Source: Bacteroidota bacterium (GTDB lineage: Bacteria > Bacteroidota > Ignavibacteria > Kapaibacteriales > UBA961). Taken from it: a stretch of DNA of 34,760 bases. The stretch is taken from assembly GCA_020852855.1 (NCBI GenBank), contig JADZAA010000032.1:1-34760 (forward strand). Direction: 5' to 3'. Every line of letters starts with the position of its first letter. Within the stretch, counting starts at the first letter, position 1. A program made the position numbers and the translations under genes. Below the pieces are notes generated by a model. That model was not told the DNA's origin. It ran no database searches and saw only the letters and a program-made list of their open reading frames with translations. Of the stretch, positions 25,883 to 33,066 are shown one piece after another.

Positions 25883-26368
25883 ATGCATAAACCGTACGTT
25901 CTTGTGGTCGACGATAATAGAATAACAACCAAACTTTTGCGCCGTTATTTGGAAGCTAACGGATATGAGGCCGCCGAGGCTTACGACGGTATAGAATGTC
26001 TCGAAAAAACGGCGCAACGCGCGCCCGATGCCATTGTTCTCGACGTGATGATGCCGCGATTAGACGGCTATGAAACGGTAAAAAAATTGCGTGAGGACGG
26101 AGTGCTGAACAAAACGCCCGTAGTTATAGTTACCGCTCTGAACGATGTGGCTAATCAGCTTAAGGCGATAGAAGCCGGCGCGGACGATTTTCTGAGCAAG
26201 CCTATTGAAGAAAAATTACTTATTGCCAAAGTAAAACTGCTGACAACTGTAACCACAGAAAGGCGTAAAGCGGTAATACTGAAAGACTTGCTCGACAAAT
26301 CGCTTAAAGGTACGGTTTCCGGCTCGCTCGATGAGGTTATGGCTGCGGCAGAAATCAAAATTGCATAA
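25883..26368 (+). CDS. Stand-alone response regulator with short C-terminal tail
   Basis: 161 aa. A complete receiver domain fills residues 4-122: acidic pair Asp10-Asp11, acceptor Asp54 (IVLDVMMPRLDG), Thr84 (VVIVTALND) and Lys106 (FLSKPI). The remaining ~38 residues (TTERRKAVILKDLLDKSLKGTVSGSLDEVMAAAEIKIA) have no DNA-binding motif. The stretch LLDKSLKGTV resembles the linker that precedes HD-type output domains in larger regulators, so the gene may be a truncated descendant of one (inference). GGAG sits 7 nt before the ATG. Partners could be the two kinases in this window. A strong terminator follows. Confidence 0.9.
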   Translation: MHKPYVLVVDDNRITTKLLRRYLEANGYEAAEAYDGIECLEKTAQRAPDAIVLDVMMPRLDGYETVKKLREDGVLNKTPVVIVTALNDVANQLKAIEAGADDFLSKPIEEKLLIAKVKLLTTVTTERRKAVILKDLLDKSLKGTVSGSLDEVMAAAEIKIA

Positions 26369-26410
26369 ATCTTCGCAGTTCTTATTGCCTATTCAAACTT
26401 TTTTACGCAG

Positions 26411-26448
26411 CGCCGCCGTCAATACATTCGACGTGCGGCGTTTTTTTT
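26411..26448 (+). terminator. Intrinsic terminator after the receiver gene
   Basis: CGCCGCCGTC pairs with GACG-t-GCGGCG (10 bp with one bulged T) around a 9-nt loop and is followed directly by eight T residues. Confidence 0.85.
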
Positions 26449-26472
26449 ATCAAATCGGAAAACAGGCCTTTT

Positions 26473-27099
26473 ATGAAGCGGTTTCTATATTCTTTTGCGG
26501 TTTCGGTTGCTTGTTGCGCAGCGGCTCTTATGTTTCAAAGTTGCCCGGCGGTAACGAACGCGCTGGCAAATATGCAACGGCTGCAGTTCAAACTCGACGG
26601 CTTGTCGAATTTCCGGCTGGCCGGCGTTTCGTTCGCAGGAAAATCTTCAATAACGGATTTTTCGGCTTTCGATGCTTTGTCTCTTACACGCGCTTTCGGC
26701 ACCAATCAATTTCCGGCTGAATTTATACTGAATGTGGCGGCCGCTAATCCTAACGACGGTAAAGGCGGCGCAAGGCAATCCTCTGCTTTGCTGCAAGGAC
26801 TCGAGTGGCGATTACTGATTGACGATAAACAAACGGTAAGCGGCGATATAGATGCTCCGGTGGAAATACCCGGAACAGGACAAACAACAATTATTCCTGT
26901 CAGAATATCGCTTGACTTGTATAAATTCTTCGGCTCGAAAGGCTACGACAACGTAATAAATCTCGCGCTTGCTTTGGGCGGTGCAAAGGGAAGTACGTCG
27001 CGCTTGAAACTTGACGCACGCCCTACAATTTCTACTCCGATAGGGCCATTGACTTATCCGAACAGAATTACAATAATAGACAAACAATTTTCCAACTGA
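26473..27099 (+). CDS. LEA type 2-like lipoprotein
   Basis: 208 aa. It begins with a lipoprotein-style signal (MKRFLYSFAVSVACCAAALMFQSC), with Cys24 as the likely lipidated residue. The remainder is beta-rich: LQFKLDGLSNFRLAGVSFAGKSS, FILNVAAANPNDG and a repeated beta pattern ending LDARPTISTPIGPLTYPNRITI. The AxNPN element and strand pattern recall LEA14/WHy (LEA_2) domains found in small bacterial lipoproteins. This is a structural impression, not a family proof. It is anchored in the inner or outer membrane. It is 14 bp before the next gene and lies just after a terminator, so its own promoter should lie between 26449 and 26472 or transcription reads through. Confidence 0.68.
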   Translation: MKRFLYSFAVSVACCAAALMFQSCPAVTNALANMQRLQFKLDGLSNFRLAGVSFAGKSSITDFSAFDALSLTRAFGTNQFPAEFILNVAAANPNDGKGGARQSSALLQGLEWRLLIDDKQTVSGDIDAPVEIPGTGQTTIIPVRISLDLYKFFGSKGYDNVINLALALGGAKGSTSRLKLDARPTISTPIGPLTYPNRITIIDKQFSN

Positions 27100-27113
27100 C
27101 AATGGTTTGAATT

Positions 27114-27644
27114 ATGAAAATACTGCTGACTTTTGCAATAGCCGCTTTGTTGCTCGGCACAATGCCGGCAATGGCGCAAAACGCCGCCCCAAACGTAATT
27201 AAAGAAAATCTGAAAGTTGAATTTCCTACGCTCTGGAATGCCATAAAGAAAACGCTCGCCGATATAAAATGCGACGTGGAAGTCGAGAAAAACGACCAAG
27301 GTGAGGATAATTTGTTCAAAGGTAATATAAGAACAGGTTTTTTTATTATCATTACGGGAATTGACAGCACAAAAGATGTGATGGAAAGCTATAGCTGCGA
27401 AGACGACGCTTGCGAAAAATTCCCGTATATACGCGGCGGCGAATGGGTGTCGGGGAGAATCCAATATAAATTCGTTCTGAAAGAAAAGGAAGATAATACG
27501 GTGGATGTCAGGTTGGAAGGCGAACTTAGCGGCTTTGAACAATGGGTTACGCATAAAGTTCATTTCTGGCAAAGTAACGGAGTTCTCGAACATCGCCTAT
27601 TGGATAAGATTAAAGAAAATGCGGGAATTACGGCGGATAAATAA
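27114..27644 (+). CDS. Small exported protein of unknown function
   Basis: 176 aa. A signal peptide (MKILLTFAIAALLLGTMPAMAQ) is followed by a mature domain that starts FPTLWNAIKKTLADIKCDVEVEKND and continues with beta strands (FKGNIRTGFFIIITGID, GRIQYKFVLKE, VDVRLEGELSGF). The opening helix then beta layout is reminiscent of small periplasmic domains of the BamC or DUF4136 sort. I cannot name the family. There are two cysteines in SCEDDACEKF (CxxxxxC) that could form a disulfide. It is 14 bp after the lipoprotein gene, so the pair is likely one unit acting in the envelope. A strong terminator follows. Confidence 0.75.
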   Translation: MKILLTFAIAALLLGTMPAMAQNAAPNVIKENLKVEFPTLWNAIKKTLADIKCDVEVEKNDQGEDNLFKGNIRTGFFIIITGIDSTKDVMESYSCEDDACEKFPYIRGGEWVSGRIQYKFVLKEKEDNTVDVRLEGELSGFEQWVTHKVHFWQSNGVLEHRLLDKIKENAGITADK

Positions 27645-27673
27645 ATATAGGCAGAAAAAAATATTTTTATATG

Positions 27674-27700
27674 TCGCCCCAAACGGGGCGATTTTTTTTT
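27674..27700 (+). terminator. Intrinsic terminator after the small exported protein gene
   Basis: TCGCCCC and GGGGCGA form a 7-bp stem with a 4-nt loop (AAAC), followed by nine T residues. It closes the lipoprotein and small exported protein unit. Confidence 0.88.
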
Positions 27701-27709
27701 GCCGTTTTT

Positions 27710-27760
27710 CTACCTATATTTCATCTCTACCTATATCTCATCTCTACCCATATTTCATCC
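27710..27760. repeat. 17-bp tandem repeat, three copies
   Basis: CTACCTATATTTCATCT, CTACCTATATCTCATCT and CTACCCATATTTCATCC lie head to tail. They run straight into CTACGGGAT, which gives ATCCC-TAC-GGGAT across the boundary. The block is non-coding and lies between a terminator and the 35-bp direct repeats. Confidence 0.85.
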
Positions 27761-27780
27761 CTACGGGATTTTTTGGGGGA

Positions 27781-27865
27781 AACGAATTGTGCCGTAGGTA
27801 CAATATATCGGTAGGGAAGAGAAGCAAAAAAACGAATTGTGCCGTAGGTACAATATATCGGTAGG
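27781..27865. repeat. 35-bp direct repeats with 50-bp period
   Basis: AACGAATTGTGCCGTAGGTA... ending CGGTAGG occurs at 27781-27815 and 27831-27865, identical over 35 bp and separated by 15 bp. Each copy holds GTGCCGTAGGTAC, a near-palindrome. Only two copies are present and no cas gene is near, so this is not a CRISPR array. It looks like an interspersed intergenic repeat. Confidence 0.85.
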
Positions 27866-27873
27866 AGGTAACA

Positions 27874-27915
27874 ATTAAAAAAGCACGTTCCGTTATTACA
27901 ATGAAACGTGCTTTC
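27874..27915 (-). terminator. Intrinsic terminator of the tail-fibre-like gene
   Basis: On the minus strand AAAGCACGTT and AACGTGCTTT form a perfect 10-bp stem with a 15-nt loop; T-rich sequence (TTTTTTAATTG, including the stem's end) follows. It is 24 bp beyond the stop at 27939. Confidence 0.8.
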
Positions 27916-27938
27916 CTGTATAAAAATGCAACCTTTAG

Positions 27939-30900
27939 TTAAGGCCCAGGGCAAACTTTCATTATGAAGCCAACATAAATAAACTCCGGAATATTATCTT
28001 CGCTCGAAGTTCCTACGCTGGTCGCATCGTCGGTTGTGCCACTACCGGAGATATCGTTAAGATTTACGCTTACATCGGAACTATTGCCACTAAACGTATG
28101 AGTATGGCCGGGATCGGTAATATTAACATCAACACTTGTTGAATAATTAGAGGTTTCATCGCCACTAAGATCGCTACCGCTTTGAAGTGCTCCGCTTGCT
28201 GAAATACCTGTTGTTGCATTATCTATAGTTCCGCTGAACGATGCCGTACCCTCAATGGTACTACCTGTACCGCCACTAAAGCTGAAACTATGCGAATGGC
28301 CATCAACTGTATGCGAGTGAGTATTACTTCCACCGGGCGTTCCTACACTGGCCGGCGTTGTGGTGTCACGTGGGAATCGGTCATTTAGATCGGGAGTGCC
28401 ATTATTGCCGTCGCATAATGCCCAGCCGCTTGGCACATTGCCAATATCTCCCGTCCACATCACTATAGAGCCGCAAGGCAGGGCGGCGTTTATAGCGTCA
28501 TCAGTTTCCGTCTTTGTGTAATAATTATTGAGCGTAGTCGTTAGGCTACTGCTTGTAACGTAGTCTGCGAGCGTAGTTGAAAGGCTACTGTTTGTAACGT
28601 AGTCTGCGAGCGTAGTTGAAAGGCTGCTGATTGTAACGTAATCGTTAATATCAAACGAAGTATTGATAATAGGTTCGGAAGCCGTGCCCGTAATGCTAAT
28701 GCCTGTGCCGGCAGTTACACTTTGTACTCCGGGGCTCGGTGCATTAATCCATTCAAGGTCGGCAGTAGTTCTACCGCCGCTGCTTTGTACATTATTCGCG
28801 CTTAATATTTGCCCGCCGGTAGGTGCGGCTTTCGGTAAAGCATACATGAAATTACCCGTAAGTCCGGTAGCCGGTGCCACAAAACCTGCATAGTTGGTAG
28901 CCATCGGAAAATCATCGTCATCGTCATCATGATGTGAAGTATAAAAGCGTAATTCGCGAGGTTTACTGTCATTATTTGCCAGCCATAAGTCCACATTTCC
29001 AAGTACAGCGGTATTATCGGCAGTAATTGTCATTGATTCGTAGTTATGTCCGTCTGTAGACGCTCCGAGAAAGCCCATGGAACTGTTTCCGATTAGGGTG
29101 AGGTTACTTCCGCCGAGAATAGAGGAGTTCCGTCCATTATCTCCATCAACATCTCCGATTGTATTATCGCTTCCCCCCAAGATAGAAGCGGAATTGCCCC
29201 GAATTGTGTTATTAAGACCGCCTGCGATAGTAGCATACTGTTCATATATGCTATTCATAGAGCCGCCGCCTATGGTTGAGAAACGGGATATAACAGTATT
29301 GTCTTCACCACCGGCTATTACCGAATTAGCTGCAAAAACGTCGACGTCTACGTCTCCTATCGTATTGCCGCTTCCGCCGCCGATAAAGGAATATGGTACA
29401 TGGCTGCCTGCTATTGAGTTATCTTCTCCGCCCGCGATAGTGGAATTATAGCCGCCGCCCATTTCACCCGAAAAGGAGCTGTGAATAAAGTTACCCTGCC
29501 CACCGCCTATGGTGCTGCCGTTCACATAGGATCCGAGGATTGAATTACTTATACCGCCTGCTATTGTTGCGCCGTAGCCACTATTAAATTCATAGCCGTC
29601 GTTGCTAGTTATAGCATTACCGGTTCCGCCTCCTATAACCGAGTAATCTCCTCCGGCTACCCTAAATGCCTCTTCATCGTCTGTTGTACCAATTTGCCAA
29701 TCAATGGCATTATATCCTCGAGGGTCACCCAATTTAGAAGCTTGTAATGCACCGCCTTCGCTTGGAATAAGTGCTATGCTGTGATACATCCACTGGTCGT
29801 TAATGCAAGTATTTATGCTTATAGGTACTATGCCATTGGTTACATCTTCGAGAATGAGCGCGCCTTGTTGGATTTGCGTACCTGATGTATTGCCAAAACG
29901 TACAAAAGCATTTTGACATACGGGCGACGGAATTGTAGTTACGCCGTTTCCGCCTCCGCCTTCGCTCCATACAACGTCTGTACCGTTGAAAGTGATTACA
30001 TCTCCGGCAACCGCACCGGTAGTCCAGATTTTCTTTCCTGTAACATTACGGTCAAAAATTTTGGGTGTTGTAACTGCATTATCGGCTATGTCAATCGTTC
30101 TAATTGTTCCGTCAATTATATTGTCGGTGGATACGGAATTATCCGCAAGTTTAGGATTAGTAACCGCGTTATTGGCCAATTTGGGCGATGTAACGGCATT
30201 GTCGGCGAGTTTAGGACTTGTAACCGCACCGTCTAATAATTTAATGGAAGATACAGCGCCGTCAGCGAGTTTTGGTGTGGTAACGTTCAAATCGCGGATT
30301 TTTTCTGTCATTACGGCATTGGTTGCGATGATTTGCGTTTGAACCGCATTATCGGCCAAGTTGGCCGTCGTTATGGTTTTATCGGCAATTTTGGCAGTTG
30401 TAACGGCATCATTTGCAATGAGTTGTGTTGTAATGGCGTTATTGGCGATATTCGATGAAACAATAGTTCCATTTGCAATTTTAGCACCTGTAACGGCATC
30501 ATTGACAATTTTTAAGGTAGTAATTGCCGAGTTTGCGATTTTTGCTCCGGTAACAGCATTATCGGCGATTTTTGATGTAGTAACTTTACCGTTGCCGATT
30601 GTTGGGCTCGGGTATGTTCCCGATAAATCGCCTCCGGCCGAACCTGTGGGCGGTACAAGTATATCGTCGCCGTTTTTAAGTGAATTTTTATCGAATTCCA
30701 AGCGGAATATACCGCCGTCATTATTTACTTTGATACCGTTGGAGCCTACTATTGAGAGATCGCCGTCTTCTCCGTTAATCGAGGTTACTGCCCCCGTTGC
30801 AAAAGGTGCCAGCGAGCGTGCCTGCTCCGCTTGCATCGAGTACGGCACGGAAACGAGTGGAACGCGGCTGATTTCGGGCTTTCCGTCAATGCTTATACCT

Positions 30901-31205
30901 ATATAATAGGGCTGGTCAAACGACAGCGAAAGCGATGTTTTATTGCCGACTATGATATTAAACAAACCATCTTCTATGGTCGCGCTATGCTCTTCGCTCC
31001 AAATGGATTTGGCGGCGTTAGGCGCGTCGTAAAGCCTTACGGTAATTGTATGAACTCCGCTATACGGCTTGCCGCTTATTGCGTCGGTTAATGTTCCTTG
31101 ATAGGAAAATTGACGCGGAATTTGCCCCAATGAAGGAACAACGGCGATAGTCAGGGCGGCTAATGCAATAGCAGATCCTGCCAGAATAGAGGTAAAATAC
31201 TTCAT
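27939..31205 (-). CDS. Large exported repeat protein with phage tail-fibre architecture
   Basis: 1088 aa. A signal peptide (MKYFTSILAGSAIALAALTIAVVPSLGQ) is followed by a beta domain at about 30-130 (RQFSYQGTLTDAISGKPYSG...). Residues about 211-390 hold 18 decapeptide repeats of the type KIADNAVTTP. Residues about 519-710 hold about ten S-x-I-x-G-G-x-x-N-x-I units, which suggest a beta-roll or beta-helix head. Three 13-residue repeats (DYVTxSSLSTTLA, 856-894) and YYTKTETDDAI look like a trimeric stalk. GSIVMWTGDIGNVPSGWALCDGNNGTPDLNDRF (912-944) is a tail-collar-like domain. HxH motifs at 963-965, 970-972 and 1034-1036 recall metal-binding fibre tips such as T4 gp37. There is no T9SS tail. 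It is probably a surface adhesin (inference). Confidence 0.88.
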   Translation of the reverse strand: MKYFTSILAGSAIALAALTIAVVPSLGQIPRQFSYQGTLTDAISGKPYSGVHTITVRLYDAPNAAKSIWSEEHSATIEDGLFNIIVGNKTSLSLSFDQPYYIGISIDGKPEISRVPLVSVPYSMQAEQARSLAPFATGAVTSINGEDGDLSIVGSNGIKVNNDGGIFRLEFDKNSLKNGDDILVPPTGSAGGDLSGTYPSPTIGNGKVTTSKIADNAVTGAKIANSAITTLKIVNDAVTGAKIANGTIVSSNIANNAITTQLIANDAVTTAKIADKTITTANLADNAVQTQIIATNAVMTEKIRDLNVTTPKLADGAVSSIKLLDGAVTSPKLADNAVTSPKLANNAVTNPKLADNSVSTDNIIDGTIRTIDIADNAVTTPKIFDRNVTGKKIWTTGAVAGDVITFNGTDVVWSEGGGGNGVTTIPSPVCQNAFVRFGNTSGTQIQQGALILEDVTNGIVPISINTCINDQWMYHSIALIPSEGGALQASKLGDPRGYNAIDWQIGTTDDEEAFRVAGGDYSVIGGGTGNAITSNDGYEFNSGYGATIAGGISNSILGSYVNGSTIGGGQGNFIHSSFSGEMGGGYNSTIAGGEDNSIAGSHVPYSFIGGGSGNTIGDVDVDVFAANSVIAGGEDNTVISRFSTIGGGSMNSIYEQYATIAGGLNNTIRGNSASILGGSDNTIGDVDGDNGRNSSILGGSNLTLIGNSSMGFLGASTDGHNYESMTITADNTAVLGNVDLWLANNDSKPRELRFYTSHHDDDDDDFPMATNYAGFVAPATGLTGNFMYALPKAAPTGGQILSANNVQSSGGRTTADLEWINAPSPGVQSVTAGTGISITGTASEPIINTSFDINDYVTISSLSTTLADYVTNSSLSTTLADYVTSSSLTTTLNNYYTKTETDDAINAALPCGSIVMWTGDIGNVPSGWALCDGNNGTPDLNDRFPRDTTTPASVGTPGGSNTHSHTVDGHSHSFSFSGGTGSTIEGTASFSGTIDNATTGISASGALQSGSDLSGDETSNYSTSVDVNITDPGHTHTFSGNSSDVSVNLNDISGSGTTDDATSVGTSSEDNIPEFIYVGFIMKVCPGP
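30036..30575 (-). repeat. 30-bp coding repeat array (18 decapeptide units)
   Basis: This DNA encodes residues 211-390 of the tail-fibre-like protein. The period is exactly 30 bp with consensus protein KIADNAVTTP or KLADNAVTSP. Copies are diverged at the DNA level, with the most alike units toward the lower coordinates. Confidence 0.88.
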
Positions 31206-31385
31206 AGAAAGAACCCTTGATAATTGTTTTCAATCACAACAATAAAATAATAATTCTAAAATACAAAGAAACGGCAAAACAATGCTTTTATATTAAGAAA
31301 TATTTTTTCTTTGTTGCATTTTCGGTAATATATTGAAATTACAAACGATTAAAGCGTGTTTTAACACCTAAAGGCGATGTTTCTT
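31206..31385. other. Intergenic gap between the tail-fibre-like gene and the ferredoxin gene
   Basis: AT-rich, 180 bp, upstream of the large repeat-protein gene and downstream of the ferredoxin gene, both on the minus strand. It contains GTGTTTTAACAC, a small palindrome, near 31355. No TAnnTTTG element is seen for the large gene. A weak Shine-Dalgarno sequence (AAGGG) lies about 8 nt before its ATG. Confidence 0.45.
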
Positions 31386-31751
31386 TTATAATCTGTATTT
31401 TTCTGCGGGTTTGCCGCCTATTAAATGTTCCCGAATTATTATTTCCAATACTTCGGGTGTGCAACTGTGATACCAAATATTGTCGGGATGCACCACGGCA
31501 ACAGGCCCCGCATTGCATATTCGCAGGCAGTTGGCTTTTGTGCGATAAATACCTTCATTTTCAAGCCCGAGCTCTTTAAGGCGTTTTTTCAGATATTCCC
31601 ATGCCTCCAATCCCTTGTCCTTCGAGCAACATTTGGGCTTTGTTTGGTCGCAGCACAGAAAAATATGCCGTTTAATGCCGGCAATATGATGTTCCTCCGC
31701 TTTTGCACGGGCTTTTTCCAATGCACGGTTTTGTTTTTCTTCGTTTTGCAT
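31386..31751 (-). CDS. Thioredoxin-like [2Fe-2S] ferredoxin
   Basis: 121 aa. After a charged helical N-terminus ([22 protein letters not shown]) it shows the thioredoxin-fold ferredoxin pattern: [14 protein letters not shown] (Cys33/34 and Cys41/42), then [24 protein letters not shown] (Cys75 and Cys79), then the [17 protein letters not shown] end. Four of the six Cys would bind one [2Fe-2S] cluster, usually in the arrangement C-x8-12-C and C-x3-C. Likely a cytosolic electron carrier; the partner is unknown. It is 58 bp after the DUF1343 gene in the same direction, with simple repeats in the gap. Confidence 0.87.
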   Translation of the reverse strand: MQNEEKQNRALEKARAKAEEHHIAGIKRHIFLCCDQTKPKCCSKDKGLEAWEYLKKRLKELGLENEGIYRTKANCLRICNAGPVAVVHPDNIWYHSCTPEVLEIIIREHLIGGKPAEKYRL

Positions 31752-31754
31752 AAT

Positions 31755-31817
31755 GATTTGAGATTTACGATTTGAGATTTGAGATTTACGATTTCCTAAC
31801 CACTAACCACTAACCCC
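31755..31817. repeat. 19-bp direct repeat pair and TAACCAC heptamers
   Basis: GATTTGAGATTTACGATTT occurs exactly at 31755-31773 and 31776-31794. It is followed by TAACCAC, TAACCAC and TAACCCC at 31797-31817. The last heptamers overlap the TAG stop of the DUF1343 gene (31810-31812). These are non-coding simple repeats. Confidence 0.82.
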
Positions 31818-33066
31818 CATAAAGCAAATATTTTTCACGCAGCCGGCGGAACTCATCTTCGCCTTTCGTCGCAATTTTAAGTATATTTTCAAGTGTGTCG
31901 CCATTTGCCAGAGCATTGCATAAAGCTTTATTCGCCAAAACCTTGCGCAGCATTGAATCTTTTTTGTTCAGTTCGCGCATTATTCCGGGCAGCGTCGTTC
32001 GTAATTCCGCAAGCAATGCTATACCGGCAGAGAAATAACGTTTTTGTTCAGCATCGGGCAGGAGAATCAAGCCCGAACAAATTTGTCCGCCGAATGTACC
32101 CGTTTCCGTGCGAAATCGTGTACGGGCAATTTTGCAGGGCATAGATATTTGCTCGATTTTCGATATTATTTCTGCCGCGAGTGAATCCGGCCTTCCCAAA
32201 TATCTGAACGGGAGTGCCGAGCCAATTCCGATATTTACGCCGCCGGCTTCGCCGAGAATACCCGTTATTGCCATAGCGCGAATTGTTTCGGGCGACGGAA
32301 CATTGGGCGATGTCGGAAACCACGGCAGTCCGGTATTTTCCCAAGTCATGGAGCGTTTCCAACTGCTCATCGGAATTACCGTAAGTTTTGCTTTCCGCTT
32401 CGCGGGCAACCAATTTTCCTCGTTCATCATGCGTGCAAGTTCGCCTATTGTGCAGCCGTGCAAATACGGCACGGGCAATGCGGCCACAAACGAGAGTGCG
32501 TCGTCCTCGGCCGGTGCGCCGTCCACCAATATACCGCCCAGAGGGTTAGGGCGGTCAAGTACAATTATCGGTTTGCCGAACTCGGCGCAAGCGTCCATTA
32601 CATTGCGCAGCGAGCTTACGAAAGTATAAGAGCGTATACCGATGTCTTGAATATCGGCAACTACCGCATCGCAATCGGCCAGCATTTCGCGTGTAGGGCG
32701 GCGGAATTTTCCGTATAAAGAAAAAAAAGGTATGCTGTTAATGGTATCGTTGGCTACTGCCGAACCGGCCGGAACAGCTGCATCGAAGCCATGTTCGGGC
32801 GTTAAAACCGTAGTTAAACGGCAATAGGGAGTAGAGCGGAATACATCGAAAGCGGTGCGTAAATCAGATGTGCGTCCCGCCGAATTTGTCAGCAATGCTA
32901 TGCGTTTTCCGGCTGTTGCGCCAAAATTATCGGCAATTAAATTGTCTATTCCAAGCCGTAAGGACACTGTTTTGTCGGTATCAGGCGGTGTTTCGGGCGG
33001 CTTGACTACTGCGCAGGCGCAATAAATAAGCCCACAAATAAATATGGCAAGCCGAGTCTTTATCAT
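31810..33066 (-). CDS. DUF1343 / NamZ-type exo-N-acetylmuramidase
   Basis: 418 aa. The characteristic blocks are GKRIALLTNSAGRTSD, LTPEHGFDAAVPAG, DAVVADIQDIGIRSYTFVSSL, IVLDRPNPLGG and PWFPTSPNVPSPET. DUF1343 proteins include NamZ, which releases terminal N-acetylmuramic acid from peptidoglycan fragments. The N-terminus (MIKTRLAIFICGLIYCACAVVKPPETPP) is a signal, possibly lipoprotein-type with one of the two Cys lipidated; the lipobox is imperfect. It would act in the periplasm on cell-wall turnover products. The ATG overlaps the rnc stop by 4 nt (ATGA), so it is translationally coupled to rnc. Confidence 0.9.
   Translation of the reverse strand: MIKTRLAIFICGLIYCACAVVKPPETPPDTDKTVSLRLGIDNLIADNFGATAGKRIALLTNSAGRTSDLRTAFDVFRSTPYCRLTTVLTPEHGFDAAVPAGSAVANDTINSIPFFSLYGKFRRPTREMLADCDAVVADIQDIGIRSYTFVSSLRNVMDACAEFGKPIIVLDRPNPLGGILVDGAPAEDDALSFVAALPVPYLHGCTIGELARMMNEENWLPAKRKAKLTVIPMSSWKRSMTWENTGLPWFPTSPNVPSPETIRAMAITGILGEAGGVNIGIGSALPFRYLGRPDSLAAEIISKIEQISMPCKIARTRFRTETGTFGGQICSGLILLPDAEQKRYFSAGIALLAELRTTLPGIMRELNKKDSMLRKVLANKALCNALANGDTLENILKIATKGEDEFRRLREKYLLYGG

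Noticed and set aside
27781-27865. Possible CRISPR array
   Set aside because: There are only two 35-bp copies, the spacer is 15 bp and no cas genes are present.
28663-30906. Plus-strand ORFs opposite the tail-fibre-like gene (29077..29451, 30361..30906 and others)
   Set aside because: They are reverse-strand readings of the coding repeats and are low in complexity. The minus-strand frame has a signal peptide and clear domains.
31797-31817. Telomere-like TAACCC repeats
   Set aside because: There are only three seven-base units in a bacterial gap; this is simple sequence and not a chromosome end.
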